Shown: positions 8,360-17,993 of the stretch, one piece after another
Layout: each line of letters starts with the position of its first letter
Numbering within the stretch: the first letter of the stretch is position 1
NCBI GenBank assembly: GCA_900318795.1
Contig: ONLU01000002.1
Location: forward strand, 1-64,000
Reading direction: 5' to 3'
Length of the DNA stretch: 64,000 nt
Origin: an uncultured Prevotellaceae bacterium
Lineage (GTDB): Bacteria; Bacteroidota; Bacteroidia; Bacteroidales; Bacteroidaceae
Notes under the pieces: generated by a model
Told to the model about the DNA's origin: nothing
The model's input: only the letters and a program-made list of their open reading frames with translations
Database searches by the model: none
Translations under genes and position numbers: made by a program

Positions 8360-9527
8360 AGAGTACCAAGCCCTTCAGGTATTCGCCCTCCGGGTGATAG
8401 ATGTTGATGGGATGGTCTGCAGGCTGGTGCAGCTGATGGAGTATGCGCACCTTGCGTTTAGCCAAGGCCGCTGCCGTAAAGACGGCGTTGCGGAAGTGGT
8501 CCTTTGTCACCACCTGCGAGCAGGAGAACGTGAAGAGGATGCCGCCCTTCTCGATTTTCTCAAAGGCCTTCTGGTTCAGACGGGTATAGCCCTTCAGCGC
8601 ATTGTGCAGCGCTCCGCGATGCTTGGCAAAGGCCGGTGGGTCGAGGATGATCAGGTTGTAGTTGCCGCCTGCACGCTCCAGGAATTTAAAGGCATCTTCG
8701 CAAAAAGCCTTGTGGCGAGAGTCGCCGGGGAAGTTCAGCTCAACGTTCTGACGCGTCAGGTCTATAGCTTTCTCCGAACTGTCCACACTGTGTACCAGTT
8801 CTGCCCCGCCCCTCATGGCATAGAAGGAAAAGCCGCCAGTATAGCAGAACATGTTCAGCACGCGCTTGCCACGTGCAAAACGTTCGAGCAGTGAACGGTT
8901 CTCCCGCTGGTCGACAAAGAAGCCAGTCTTCTGTCCTTTCAGCCAGTCCACGCGGAACTTCAGGCCGTTTTCGGTGGCGATGTTATCATTGCTACCTCCC
9001 AACAGGAATCCGTTCATGTCGTCGGCAGCCATAAAGGGAAGCGTGGTCTCGCTCTTATAGTAAATGTGGGCAATACGTCCTTGCATGACTGCTGCAAGCG
9101 ATTTTGCTATCTGCTTACGTTTCAGGTGCATACCAATGCTGTGGGCTTGCATGACAGCGGTGTCTCCATAGACATCGACAATCAGTCCCGGAAGATTGTC
9201 GCCCTCGCCGTGAACCAGCCGGTAGGTGTTGTTCTGAGGATTGTCTGCCACCCCAATGGCCAGTCTCATCTGAAGGGCCGACTGGAGGCGTGATGTCCAG
9301 AACTCGTCGTCGATGACAATATCCCTGAAAGACAATACACGAACGGCGATGGAGCCTTGCTGGTAGTGGCCAACAGCTATAAAATCGCCAGAAACAGTCA
9401 CTACCCGTACTGTTTCGCCCTCTTCTATTCCATCGTCCATAGACTGGATGGCACCTGAGAACACCCACGGATGAAATCGCCGGAGGCTCTCGTCCTTACC
9501 CTTGCGGAGTCGTATTTGCTTGTACAT
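8349..9527 (-). CDS. RlmI-like class I rRNA (cytosine-5) methyltransferase
   Basis: The protein has an N-terminal PUA RNA-binding domain (RKGKDESLRRFHPWVFSGAI) followed by a Rossmann-fold SAM domain. FVDQRENR, the motif I region VLNMFCYTGGFS, and DPPAFAKHRG (motif IV) match the RlmI/YccW family, which methylates C1962 of 23S rRNA. At 392 residues it has the usual length. It overlaps the upstream exonuclease gene by 32 bases and tilS downstream by 11, so the three are translationally coupled and all act on RNA. The exact target base is inferred from the family only. Confidence 0.88.
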   Translation of the reverse strand: MYKQIRLRKGKDESLRRFHPWVFSGAIQSMDDGIEEGETVRVVTVSGDFIAVGHYQQGSIAVRVLSFRDIVIDDEFWTSRLQSALQMRLAIGVADNPQNNTYRLVHGEGDNLPGLIVDVYGDTAVMQAHSIGMHLKRKQIAKSLAAVMQGRIAHIYYKSETTLPFMAADDMNGFLLGGSNDNIATENGLKFRVDWLKGQKTGFFVDQRENRSLLERFARGKRVLNMFCYTGGFSFYAMRGGAELVHSVDSSEKAIDLTRQNVELNFPGDSRHKAFCEDAFKFLERAGGNYNLIILDPPAFAKHRGALHNALKGYTRLNQKAFEKIEKGGILFTFSCSQVVTKDHFRNAVFTAAALAKRKVRILHQLHQPADHPINIYHPEGEYLKGLVLYVE

Positions 9528-10146
9528 CTTCTGTGATTTTTATCAGTTCATAGTCGCCCGTCTGCTCCAGGCGCATCAGTTCTTCATAGAGCAGAATGCA
9601 GGTCCAGGCATCGGTAGCTGCATAGGCCTTCTGCTTGTCGTTCAGAATGTCTGCCTCCCAGTTTGTCAGCTGTTCGCGCTTGGAAATGCGCTGTCCGAAG
9701 AAGTTGGCATAAAGCTTCTGGAGGCTCATGTCCTCGACGCCGATTTCGCGCACATGGTCCTGCAAGTCAATGAAATAGCCGCTCTGGAAATCGTCCAGCT
9801 TGTGAAGCGAGTTGAGGTCGTCGCGAAGCGAAAGACCTATCTTTGGGACCTTTGTGTCTTCCAACAGTCGTCTGACGGATGGCGACATGCCCAACAGGTT
9901 CAGCCGGAAGAGGAAGCACACCTCGTGGCTCGACACCTGCAAAAGTGATACAGAGTGCATGAGACCCTTCTTGAATGACGGACGCGTCTCGGTATCGACC
10001 CCCAATATCTTTTGCGACATCAGATAGCTGACCGCTTTTTCCGCCTCGCGCTCCGTACACACGACGACGATGCGCCCCCCGAAAAGCACACGTGGAAGGG
10101 AGGCTATCTTAGTCTTGTCAAACTTGTTATAAATGGTTTTCTTCAT
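9496..10146 (-). CDS. RNase D-like DEDD 3'-5' exonuclease domain protein
   Basis: The 216-residue protein is a single DEDDy exonuclease domain. ILGVDTET carries the first two acidic residues, SLRDDLNSL the third region and AATDAWTCILLYEEL the terminal YxxxD-like/ATDAW motif. It lacks the HRDC domains of full RNase D, as do the short Bacteroidetes 3'-5' exonuclease proteins. The start at 10146 (MKKTIYNKFDK) is preferred to the in-frame ATG at 10176, because a promoter lies between the two. That promoter sits so close that the mRNA would have almost no 5' leader. It is the first gene of the operon with rlmI-like and tilS genes, which suggests a role in RNA processing. Confidence 0.85.
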   Translation of the reverse strand: MKKTIYNKFDKTKIASLPRVLFGGRIVVVCTEREAEKAVSYLMSQKILGVDTETRPSFKKGLMHSVSLLQVSSHEVCFLFRLNLLGMSPSVRRLLEDTKVPKIGLSLRDDLNSLHKLDDFQSGYFIDLQDHVREIGVEDMSLQKLYANFFGQRISKREQLTNWEADILNDKQKAYAATDAWTCILLYEELMRLEQTGDYELIKITEDVQANTTPQG

Positions 10147-10154
10147 TTGGCCTG

Positions 10155-10162
10155 CAAAGTTA
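10155..10162 (-). promoter_or_regulatory. TAnnTTTG promoter of the exonuclease-rlmI-tilS operon
   Basis: Minus strand TAACTTTG ends only 8 bases before the preferred start codon at 10146, so the transcript is nearly leaderless. Confidence 0.65.
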
Positions 10163-10216
10163 ATACAAAAAAACAAAAAATCAGCGGATTATTGATGAAA
10201 TCTAAGTTTTTCTTTG

Positions 10217-10224
10217 TAATTTTG
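10217..10224 (+). promoter_or_regulatory. TAnnTTTG promoter of ftsK operon
   Basis: TAATTTTG 30 bases upstream of the ftsK start, divergent from the exonuclease promoter about 55 bases away. Confidence 0.65.
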
Positions 10225-10253
10225 CACATCGAAATAAAAATAAAGAAAGAAAA

Positions 10254-12731
10254 ATGGCAAAGAAGAAATCCAGCAAGGCTTCGCAGGAAAAGGCAGCATC
10301 GTCACTGAAAGAAGCCTTAGGCATAGACAAGATATTCCACAACGAGCGCATCAATTTTGTACTAGGCTTCTGCTTGTTGTTTATCGCCGGCTATCTGATA
10401 TGGGCGTTTTCATCGTTCTTCGTCACCGGCGAAGCAGACCAGAGCATCATTGAAGCACCGCGTGAGGGAGAACTGCTGAATCAGAATGGTGAGTTCCAGA
10501 ACGCCTGTGGTTCCATGGGGTCATACGCATCGTGGTTCTTCATCAAACGCTGCTTCGGACTGTCGGCATTCTTCATTCCCATATTCCTGATTTTAGTATC
10601 AGTGAACATGATGCGTGCCTACAAGGTCAACCTGCTCAAGTGGTTCATGTGCCTGGCTATCCTCATGGTATGGGCATCCATCACAATGGCCAAGTTCCTT
10701 GCTCCATTCTTCGACAATGCGTGCTTTAACCCCGGTGGCGACCATGGCCTGGCAGTCTGCCAGCAGATAGAGGGACTCATAGGCACGCCAGGACTTACGG
10801 CTGTGCTGGCATTGACGGCTATCGCCTTCCTAGTCTATCTTAGCATGGAGACAGTCATCATACTGCGTAAGATATTCAACCCGCTGCACTACCTGAAGAA
10901 GATTCCGATGGAGATTCATATCGGCAAGGGCGACAGCGAGGACAATGCTTCAGACGCAGCAGGCATTCAGACATTGGAAGACCCGACCGTCTTTGACGAC
11001 CCCCAGACGGAAACAGTAGAGTTTAAGATGGATGACGACGTCCGTGACGACCACAAGGAAGAGACACCTGTTGCCACGCCTCTGACCACGCCATCTGCCG
11101 ATGATATTCCCCTGTCTGTTGACGACGGAGTGGAGATGACGGTAGACACGGGCGAGAAAGAAGAAAAAGCCGAAGGCAAGGACCTTGTCGGAGAATATGG
11201 TGACATCTCAACGCCTTACGACCCCAAGCGCGACTTGGAGAACTACCACTACCCGACCCTCGACCTGCTGAAGAAATACGAGACGGACGGCAAGCCCTTT
11301 ATAGATATGGATGAGCAGAACGCCAACAAGAACCGCATCGTAGACGTGCTGCGCAACTTCGGTGTCGAGATTTCCAGCATCAAGGCCACCGTCGGTCCTA
11401 CCATTACGCTCTATGAGATTACACCTGCTCCAGGTGTGCGCATCTCCAAGATCCGCAATCTGGAAGACGATATAGCCCTGAGTCTGTCAGCCCTTGGCAT
11501 TCGTATCATTGCTCCTATTCCCGGCAAGGGTACCATCGGTATTGAGGTGCCGAATGCCAAGCCTGCCATAGTCTCGATGGAATCCATCCTAAACTCCAAG
11601 AAGTTCCAGGAGACGACGATGGACCTGCCCTGTGCGCTGGGTAAGACCATTACCAACGAAGTGTTCATGTTCGACCTGGCCAAGGCTCCCCACCTGCTCG
11701 TAGCCGGTGCTACGGGACAAGGTAAGTCTGTGGGTCTGAACGCCATACTGACCTCACTCCTCTACAAGAAGCATCCGGCAGAACTGAAGATAGTGCTGGT
11801 AGACCCGAAGAAGGTTGAGTTCAGCATCTATGCCACTATTGAGAAGCACTTTCTGGCTAAGATACCAGACGAGGAGTCTGATCCCATCATCACAGACGTC
11901 ACCAAGGTGGTGCGCACGCTGAACTCGCTGTGCAAGGAGATGGACACCCGCTACGACCTGCTGAAGATGGCCCAGGCGCGCAATATTAAGGAGTATAACA
12001 AGAAGTTCATTGACCGCCAGCTGAATCCTGAGCACGGACATAAGTACATGCCATATATCGTCGTCGTCATCGATGAGTTCGGTGACCTGATTATGACGGC
12101 AGGCAAGGAGGTAGAGCTGCCTATTGCACGTATTGCCCAGTTGGCCCGTGCCGTAGGTATCCACATGATTATCGCCACCCAGCGTCCTACCACCAATATT
12201 ATTACGGGTACCATCAAGGCCAACTTCCCAAGCCGTATAGCCTTCCGCGTAGGTGCCATGATAGACTCGCGCACCATTCTGGACCGCCCGGGTGCACAGC
12301 AGCTGATAGGCCGAGGCGATATGCTCTACCTGAACGGCGGCGAGCCCGTACGTGTGCAGTGTGCCTTTGTCGACACACCAGAGGTGGAGCGCATCAATCA
12401 GTTCATCTGCCAGCAGCAGGGCTACCTGTCGGCATTCGAGCTGCCTGAACCCGACACAGACGATGGCGAAAGTGGCGAGAGCCGCGATGTGGACATGCAG
12501 CACCTGGACCCGATGTTCGAGGATGCTGCCCGTCTGATAGTCCGCGAGCAAAGTGGTTCCACCAGCCTGATTCAGCGAAAGTTTGCCATCGGCTACAATC
12601 GTGCCGGCCGTCTAATGGACCAATTGGAGAAGGCTGGTATAGTAGGAGCTGCCCACGGCAGCAAGCCCCGTGAAGTATTAATCATGGACGAAACAAGTCT
12701 CGAAAACCTATTATTGCAATGGAGAGGATAA
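10254..12731 (+). CDS. ftsK: DNA translocase FtsK
   Basis: FtsK is a septal, membrane-anchored hexameric motor that pumps chromosome ends toward dif and activates XerCD during division. Four hydrophobic segments occupy roughly residues 35-215, followed by an acidic, low-complexity linker (about 215-320). The motor domain has Walker A GATGQGKS near 484 and the Walker B region VVVIDEFGDL near 605, with IATQRPTTNIITG downstream. The C-terminal winged-helix gamma domain, which reads KOPS sequences, begins around 755 (AARLIVREQSGSTSLIQRKF). The 825-residue length is usual for Bacteroidetes. The lolA start lies inside its last codons (13-base overlap), indicating an operon. Confidence 0.96.
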   Translation: MAKKKSSKASQEKAASSLKEALGIDKIFHNERINFVLGFCLLFIAGYLIWAFSSFFVTGEADQSIIEAPREGELLNQNGEFQNACGSMGSYASWFFIKRCFGLSAFFIPIFLILVSVNMMRAYKVNLLKWFMCLAILMVWASITMAKFLAPFFDNACFNPGGDHGLAVCQQIEGLIGTPGLTAVLALTAIAFLVYLSMETVIILRKIFNPLHYLKKIPMEIHIGKGDSEDNASDAAGIQTLEDPTVFDDPQTETVEFKMDDDVRDDHKEETPVATPLTTPSADDIPLSVDDGVEMTVDTGEKEEKAEGKDLVGEYGDISTPYDPKRDLENYHYPTLDLLKKYETDGKPFIDMDEQNANKNRIVDVLRNFGVEISSIKATVGPTITLYEITPAPGVRISKIRNLEDDIALSLSALGIRIIAPIPGKGTIGIEVPNAKPAIVSMESILNSKKFQETTMDLPCALGKTITNEVFMFDLAKAPHLLVAGATGQGKSVGLNAILTSLLYKKHPAELKIVLVDPKKVEFSIYATIEKHFLAKIPDEESDPIITDVTKVVRTLNSLCKEMDTRYDLLKMAQARNIKEYNKKFIDRQLNPEHGHKYMPYIVVVIDEFGDLIMTAGKEVELPIARIAQLARAVGIHMIIATQRPTTNIITGTIKANFPSRIAFRVGAMIDSRTILDRPGAQQLIGRGDMLYLNGGEPVRVQCAFVDTPEVERINQFICQQQGYLSAFELPEPDTDDGESGESRDVDMQHLDPMFEDAARLIVREQSGSTSLIQRKFAIGYNRAGRLMDQLEKAGIVGAAHGSKPREVLIMDETSLENLLLQWRG

Positions 12732-13315
12732 AAGTATTTGTACTGATGCTGCTCATGACAGTGGCATCATACGGACAGACTGCCAAGCAAGTGCTGGACA
12801 AGGCTGCTTCGGTTGTAAGCAACAAGTCGGGTGTGACAGCATCCTTCACGCTGAAAGGCGGACAGATGAACGACAAGGGAACCATCAGCATCAAGGGCAA
12901 GAAGTTTCATGCCACCACCCCTGATGCCATCATCTGGTTCGACGGAAAGACCCAATGGACGTACGTCAAGAAGAACGACGAGGTGAATGTGTCCACTCCC
13001 AACGAGTCGCAGCTGCAGGCGCTGAATCCGTATAATTTTATATATATGTATAAGAAAGGTTATACATATATGATGACCAAGAAGTCCAACGGCTATGAGG
13101 TTCATCTGACTGCAACGGACAAGAAGCGTTCTGTGCAGGAGATGTACATCACCGTCAACAAGAGCACTTATATCCCATCACAGATTCGCGTCAAGCACTC
13201 CAAAGGATGGAATACCATAGAGGTGAGCAACTTCAAGAAAGCGAACTTGTCAGACGGCATCTTCCGATTCAACTCCAAGGACTTCCCCAAGGCGGAGGTT
13301 ATAGACCTGCGATGA
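12719..13315 (+). CDS. lolA: Outer-membrane lipoprotein carrier LolA family protein
   Basis: The 198-residue protein has a cleavable signal peptide (MERIKVFVLMLLMTVASYG, cleavage near AYG/Q-type junction) and a LolA-like half-barrel: AKQVLDKAASVV at the start, then alternating strands with IKGKKFHATTPDAIIWFDGKT, a match to the family's substrate-binding sheet. LolA ferries lipoproteins across the periplasm to the outer membrane. The gene begins within the ftsK stop region, an order often seen in Bacteroidales. No LolB-like gene is nearby, as expected for this phylum. Confidence 0.85.
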   Translation: MERIKVFVLMLLMTVASYGQTAKQVLDKAASVVSNKSGVTASFTLKGGQMNDKGTISIKGKKFHATTPDAIIWFDGKTQWTYVKKNDEVNVSTPNESQLQALNPYNFIYMYKKGYTYMMTKKSNGYEVHLTATDKKRSVQEMYITVNKSTYIPSQIRVKHSKGWNTIEVSNFKKANLSDGIFRFNSKDFPKAEVIDLR

Positions 13316-13338
13316 GAAACTGAAAAACTCCAAGACTG

Positions 13339-14835
13339 ATGAACAAGTTACAGCTATTCTTTCTGCTGCGCAAGAACACCAAGCTGAGCGAGAAGCGCAA
13401 TCCGATGTTCGAGGCCAACCAGTACGGGAAATACTTCGGCTATCTGATGGTGGGAGTTCTCGTTATTGAGTTTATCGCCTTGGGCACATTCTTCGGATGG
13501 ATTGCCGCCACCGATGCAGACGATGCCAATCTTATCTTCTACATCGTACCCTTCCTGCTCATCTTTGATTTCTTCTTTCGCTTCATGACCCAGCAGACAC
13601 CGTTGATGCTGGTCAAGCCCTACCTGCTGACACCTATCAGCAAGTATGCGGCCATAGACTGTTTCCTGATTCAGCAAATGCTTGACGCGGGCAATCTGGT
13701 GTGGATGACCATCTTTCTGCCCTACACCTTCATCGTGTGGTGTGGTGGTATTACCTTCTGGGCAGCCTTGGGAATGCTGTTCCTGCTGCACCTGATGGTG
13801 GTGGTCAACAGCCAGTGGTATCTGCTGGTGCGCACACTGGTCAACCAGAGCATCTGGTGGTGGGCTCTGCCTGCCGCATTCTATGGCGTGCTGGTGCTCC
13901 CCTTCCTTCTGCTGCCTGACGGCATGTTAGACCCTGTCCTGGACTTCATTGGCGACATGTTTAAGAAGCATGGTTCACTCTGGTGGGTATTCCTGGGCAC
14001 AGCAGCCATGTTCTTCGTGCTTTTCGCCATTACCCGCCGCCTGCAGATGCGACTCATCTACGATGAAATCAGCAAAAACGAAAAGACCAACCTGAAGCAC
14101 GTCTCAGAGTTCTCGGCTTTGAACCGCTTTGGCCAGATAGGCGAATACCTGAAGCTGGAGATTAAGAGCACCATGCGCAACAAGGCCATCCGTTCACGAT
14201 TCATACAAGGTATATGCTTCATTACCTTCTTCTCGCTGATGATTGCCTTCACCAACATCTACAACTCTGAGTTCGAGCGTAACTTCTGGTGCTTCTATGC
14301 CTTTGTGTTCTTCGGCTCGGTGAACCTCACCAAGGTCATGTGCCCCGAAGGCAACTACATCGACTTGCTGATGGTGCACGAGGAGAACATCCTGACGCTG
14401 CTTCGAGCTAAATACTATTATTATTGCGCCGTGCTATTGTTGCCGCTTCTCTTCACATTGGTGCCCGTCTTCACTGGCAAGTTCTCGTTCCTCATGGTGC
14501 TGACCTATCTGTTCACCACTACAGGTCCCGTCTATTGCGGACTCTTCCAGATGGCGATTTACAACAAGACCACCCTACCCCTGAACGACAAAATCACAGG
14601 CAAGAACCAGATGGAGAACAAGTGGCAGATTATAGTATCGATGGTAACCATGTTTGGTCCTATCATCACGACAAAGATATTACACGTCCTCTTCGGTGCC
14701 GATGTGGCTTATACCATTCTGCTCATCATAGGCCTTTCCATGACGCTGGCGGAACCAGTCTGGATGCGTAGCATCTATCGTCGCATGATGAAGCGCCGCT
14801 ATGACAATCTGGATGGTTTCCATAGTACTAGATAA
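13339..14835 (+). CDS. DUF5687-type polytopic membrane protein
   Basis: The 498-residue protein has about ten to twelve hydrophobic segments arranged in two blocks separated by a cytoplasmic stretch (FAITRRLQMRLIYDEISKNEKTNLKHV). The N-terminus (LFFLLRKNTKLSEKRNPMFE) and overall pattern resemble DUF5687 proteins, which look like the permease half of an ABC exporter. No ATPase gene is adjacent, so the partner, if any, lies elsewhere. It sits 23 bases after lolA and 18 bases before the DUF4491 gene, and is probably cotranscribed. The family name is from memory; the transport role is inferred. Confidence 0.65.
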   Translation: MNKLQLFFLLRKNTKLSEKRNPMFEANQYGKYFGYLMVGVLVIEFIALGTFFGWIAATDADDANLIFYIVPFLLIFDFFFRFMTQQTPLMLVKPYLLTPISKYAAIDCFLIQQMLDAGNLVWMTIFLPYTFIVWCGGITFWAALGMLFLLHLMVVVNSQWYLLVRTLVNQSIWWWALPAAFYGVLVLPFLLLPDGMLDPVLDFIGDMFKKHGSLWWVFLGTAAMFFVLFAITRRLQMRLIYDEISKNEKTNLKHVSEFSALNRFGQIGEYLKLEIKSTMRNKAIRSRFIQGICFITFFSLMIAFTNIYNSEFERNFWCFYAFVFFGSVNLTKVMCPEGNYIDLLMVHEENILTLLRAKYYYYCAVLLLPLLFTLVPVFTGKFSFLMVLTYLFTTTGPVYCGLFQMAIYNKTTLPLNDKITGKNQMENKWQIIVSMVTMFGPIITTKILHVLFGADVAYTILLIIGLSMTLAEPVWMRSIYRRMMKRRYDNLDGFHSTR

Positions 14836-14853
14836 AAAAGAAAGATTGATAAT

Positions 14854-15240
14854 ATGTATTTCACTGGTATCATCATTGCCATATGCACGTTTCTGACGAT
14901 TGGTATATGGCATCCTATTGTCATCAAGACAGAATATCACTGGGGCACGCGTCCTTGGATTGTATACCTGATCATCGGACTTGCATGCCTGATAGCAGCC
15001 CTCTTTATAGAGAACACCATCGTGTCCTCTGTCGTAGGCGTCTTCGGAGCCTCTGCGCTCTGGGGTATCGGCGAGTTGTTCTCACAAAAGAAGCGCGTAC
15101 AGAAAGGCTGGTTCCCCATGAACCCCAAGCGCCGCGACGAGTATCCACCCATTGACAAAAACGAGACCCTCTGCCCCGTTCATCATGGCAAGAGCATCTA
15201 TGCAATAGAGGATGAAGACCATTCTGATACAAGTCGGTAA
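14854..15240 (+). CDS. DUF4491 small membrane protein
   Basis: The 128-residue protein has three predicted transmembrane helices in the first 75 residues (GIIIAICTFLTIGIWHPIV; PWIVYLIIGLACLIAALFI; SSVVGVFGASALWGIGELF) and a cytoplasmic basic tail rich in K, R and P. This matches the Bacteroidetes DUF4491 family, whose function is unknown. Its end overlaps the rlmH start by 29 bases, so the two are likely coupled. Confidence 0.75.
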   Translation: MYFTGIIIAICTFLTIGIWHPIVIKTEYHWGTRPWIVYLIIGLACLIAALFIENTIVSSVVGVFGASALWGIGELFSQKKRVQKGWFPMNPKRRDEYPPIDKNETLCPVHHGKSIYAIEDEDHSDTSR

Positions 15241-15682
15241 AACCGTCAATAAGCACTTTATTGCCGGCATCAGTGACTATGTGGAACGCATCAATCACTA
15301 CATGCCCTTCGATGTTGTTACTATCCCTGAGCTGAAGAATACCAAGAACCTGAGCGAGGAACAGCAGAAGCAAGGCGAAGGAGAACTGATACTGCGTCAG
15401 CTGCAGACTTCAGACACTGTGGTGCTGCTAGACGAGCATGGACGTGAGTATCGCAGCATAGAATTTGCCAGTTGGCTGGAACAGAAACGCAACACGGCGC
15501 GCAGGCTGGTCTTCGTCATCGGTGGACCTTATGGTTTCTCCCCGTCTGTCTACCAGCGTGCCAACGAGCAACTGTCGCTCTCGAAAATGACTTTTTCACA
15601 TCAAATGATAAGGCTCACCTTTGCGGAACAGGTTTATCGTGCCTGTACCATTATCAAAGGCGAGCCCTATCATCACGAATAG
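15212..15682 (+). CDS. rlmH: 23S rRNA (pseudouridine1915-N3)-methyltransferase RlmH
   Basis: RlmH is a SPOUT methylase that modifies pseudouridine 1915 in helix 69 of 23S rRNA on assembled 70S ribosomes. The 156-residue length is standard. Family signatures are LLDEHGREYRSIEFASWL, the knot segment FVIGGPYGFSP, and SLSKMTFSHQMIRLTFAEQVYRA near the C-terminus. It is the last gene of the ftsK-lolA-DUF5687-DUF4491 run and converges on trpS with only 12 bases between the stops. Confidence 0.95.
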   Translation: MKTILIQVGKTVNKHFIAGISDYVERINHYMPFDVVTIPELKNTKNLSEEQQKQGEGELILRQLQTSDTVVLLDEHGREYRSIEFASWLEQKRNTARRLVFVIGGPYGFSPSVYQRANEQLSLSKMTFSHQMIRLTFAEQVYRACTIIKGEPYHHE

Positions 15683-15694
15683 TATCCTTGCGTA

Positions 15695-16786
15695 TTATTT
15701 GGCACGGAAAGCCTCGGCCTGGGAACGGATGAGTTCTTCGTCGTCAAAGTAATTGATCTGCATGGCCCGACGTACCTCGTCCATGGTCTGGGCAGCAGTC
15801 TCACGGGCTTTCTCCGTACCCTTGCGCAGAATGTTGTAGATTTCAGGAATGTCCTGTTCGTACTCATGACGACGCCGGCGCATGGGCTCCAGGAACTCGT
15901 TGAGAATCTGGTTGAGCAACTTCTTGCACTTCATGTCGCCCAAGCCACCACGACGATAGTGATCCTTCAACTCGTCCAGGTTCTGGTATTCAGGCAGGTA
16001 CTGGGCAAAGTGCTCATCACGCGAGAAGGCGTCAAGATAGGTAAAGACGGCGTTGCCCTCCACATGGCCGGGGTCGTTCAGATTGATGTGCTCAGGGTCC
16101 GTGTACATAGAGCGGACCTTCTGCCAAACAGTATCGGCATCGTCGGAGAGATAGATGCAGTTGCCCAGCGACTTAGACATCTTCTCCTTGCCGTCCGTAC
16201 CAGGCAAACGGCGGGCTGTGGCATTCTCAGGCAGCATGATGTTGGGCTCTACCAAGACGGGAGCATAAATCTGATTGAAGCGACGAACCAGTTCGCGAGT
16301 CACTTCAAGCATAGGCTCTTGGTCTTCACCAGCAGGCACAGTAGTTGCCTTGAACAGCGTAATGTCGGCAGCCTGCGATACAGGGTAGCAGAAGAAGCCC
16401 AAGGGGATGCTTTCGCCCTCGAAGCCACGCATCTTGACTTCTGTCTTCACCGTCGGATTGCGCTGTACGCGCGAAACGGAGACAAGGTTCATCAGATAGG
16501 TGGTCAGTTCGGCCAATTCAGGTATCTGGCTTTGAATAAACAGCACGCACTTCTCAGGATCGAGGCCTGCAGCCAGGTAGTCGAGTGCAACGTTGACGAT
16601 GCTCTGACGAATCTTCTCCGGATTGTCAGCATTATCCGTCAAGGCCTGTACGTCGGCCATGAACACAAACATCTTGTCGTAGTCGCCAGCGTTCTGCAGT
16701 TCTACACGGCGACGCAGCGAACCCACATAATGTCCCAAGTGGAGCTTGCCCGTGGGACGGTCGCCTGTCAGTATAATCTTTCCCAT
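15695..16786 (-). CDS. trpS: Tryptophanyl-tRNA synthetase
   Basis: This class I synthetase charges tRNA(Trp). The HIGH-type motif is [11 protein letters not shown] near residue 13 and the KMSKS loop is EKMSKSLGN. The Rossmann fold and tRNA-binding helical C-terminus ([14 protein letters not shown]) are complete at 363 residues. It is transcribed alone from the promoter at 16827-16834. Confidence 0.96.
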   Translation of the reverse strand: MGKIILTGDRPTGKLHLGHYVGSLRRRVELQNAGDYDKMFVFMADVQALTDNADNPEKIRQSIVNVALDYLAAGLDPEKCVLFIQSQIPELAELTTYLMNLVSVSRVQRNPTVKTEVKMRGFEGESIPLGFFCYPVSQAADITLFKATTVPAGEDQEPMLEVTRELVRRFNQIYAPVLVEPNIMLPENATARRLPGTDGKEKMSKSLGNCIYLSDDADTVWQKVRSMYTDPEHINLNDPGHVEGNAVFTYLDAFSRDEHFAQYLPEYQNLDELKDHYRRGGLGDMKCKKLLNQILNEFLEPMRRRRHEYEQDIPEIYNILRKGTEKARETAAQTMDEVRRAMQINYFDDEELIRSQAEAFRAK

Positions 16787-16826
16787 ATTTCAGCTATATA
16801 TTGTTATTTCTTTATTAAACCGCGTG

Positions 16827-16834
16827 CAAAGGTA
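16827..16834 (-). promoter_or_regulatory. TAnnTTTG promoter of trpS
   Basis: Minus strand TACCTTTG, 40 bases upstream of the trpS start. Confidence 0.7.
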
Positions 16835-16939
16835 CGCAATTTCTTGCAAACAATGGAATAATTTCTTTGCAAAAGTGTGCAAATGACCCTTTGAGAACTT
16901 TTGCAAACCATTTTTCTTGGTGGGTTAACGATTTTTTCA

Positions 16940-16947
16940 TAACTTTG
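16940..16947 (+). promoter_or_regulatory. TAnnTTTG promoter of the HTH-nfeD-slipin unit
   Basis: TAACTTTG, 19 bases upstream of the start at 16967. Confidence 0.65.
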
Positions 16948-16966
16948 CATCAACGAAAACGACAAA

Positions 16967-17482
16967 ATGAATATGACAACTATCCTGACTGACCGCGAAC
17001 TGTTCCTGCTGATGATTTGCACGGTGTTCTATGTCACCTTATTTATATTGGTGATACAAAGTAACCGCAGGAAGATTCAGCTGTTGCAAAGCCGACTGGA
17101 CAACATACACGCCATGCAGAAGATGGCCGTAATGGATCACTCTGACAAGAGTACACTGATGAGCTCGCCCATCTACCTTCGCATCAAACAGTATCTGAAC
17201 GAGGGGCGCAGCATGACGGAGAGCGACTGGACTGAACTGACTGAGGCAGTTGACGCAACTTATTCGGGATTTACCGATAAGTTATACAGCCTCTACCGTA
17301 TGAGCGAACAGGATTTACACGTCAGCCTGCTCATCAAGATTCGTCTACAACCCAAGGACATTGCCACGCTGACAGCCCACTCGAAGGAGAGCATAGCCTC
17401 GACTCGCAGCAGGCTATACCAGAGGGTTTTCGGCAAAAAGGGCTCCACTCGCGATTGGGACGACTTCATTCTGTCAATCTGA
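16967..17482 (+). CDS. Small membrane-anchored HTH protein, function unknown
   Basis: The 171-residue protein has one transmembrane helix near the N-terminus (FLLMICTVFYVTLFILVI), a short coiled coil, and a C-terminal helix-turn-helix-like segment (KPKDIA-type region LQPKDIATLTAHSKESIAST) ending RLYQRVFGKKGSTRDWDDF. This ending resembles the C-terminal domain of Bacteroidetes TPR/HTH membrane regulators, but the TPR sensor part is missing. It may be a membrane-tethered DNA-binding protein. It precedes nfeD by 42 bases and could be cotranscribed. Confidence 0.6.
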   Translation: MNMTTILTDRELFLLMICTVFYVTLFILVIQSNRRKIQLLQSRLDNIHAMQKMAVMDHSDKSTLMSSPIYLRIKQYLNEGRSMTESDWTELTEAVDATYSGFTDKLYSLYRMSEQDLHVSLLIKIRLQPKDIATLTAHSKESIASTRSRLYQRVFGKKGSTRDWDDFILSI

Positions 17483-17524
17483 AATGGAACAATATATAGT
17501 AAATTGTAAAATCGTAAATAGCGT

Positions 17525-17968
17525 ATGATTGAGTATTTCTTAGAAAACATGTGGCAGGTCTGGGCCATCGTGGCTGTACTTTGCCTGATTTTAGAGCTGT
17601 CGTCGGGTGACTTTTTCATCATCTGCTTCTCTATCGGAGCCGTCTTTAGCGTCATTGGCGCTGCTATAGGACTGAACATCTACTGGCAGATTGCCATCTT
17701 TGCACTATTCTCGCTACTCAGCGTACTCTTTGTGCGTCCAGTAGCCCTGCGCTACCTGCACAAAAACGAACCCAACAAACCGAGCAATGCTGATGCACTG
17801 TTAGGCCGTACGGGTCGGGTGACGGAAGCCATCAAGCCTGGACAGAACGGCTATGTGCAGATAGACGGCGACATGTGGCGCGCTGTCAGCGCGGAGGAGA
17901 TACCAGTAGGTACCACAGTTCGCATCGTTGGACGCGAGAGTACCATCATTACTGTAGAGACTCTTTAA
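17525..17968 (+). CDS. NfeD family membrane protein
   Basis: The 147-residue protein has three close transmembrane helices (residues about 10-75) and a C-terminal OB-fold domain (LLGRTGRVTEAIKPGQNGYVQIDGDMWRA), the short NfeD1b layout. NfeD proteins work with stomatin/slipin partners in membrane microdomains. The slipin gene starts 25 bases downstream, which is the usual pairing. Confidence 0.88.
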   Translation: MIEYFLENMWQVWAIVAVLCLILELSSGDFFIICFSIGAVFSVIGAAIGLNIYWQIAIFALFSLLSVLFVRPVALRYLHKNEPNKPSNADALLGRTGRVTEAIKPGQNGYVQIDGDMWRAVSAEEIPVGTTVRIVGRESTIITVETL

Positions 17969-17993
17969 CTTAATCATTATAAATTTAAATTAA

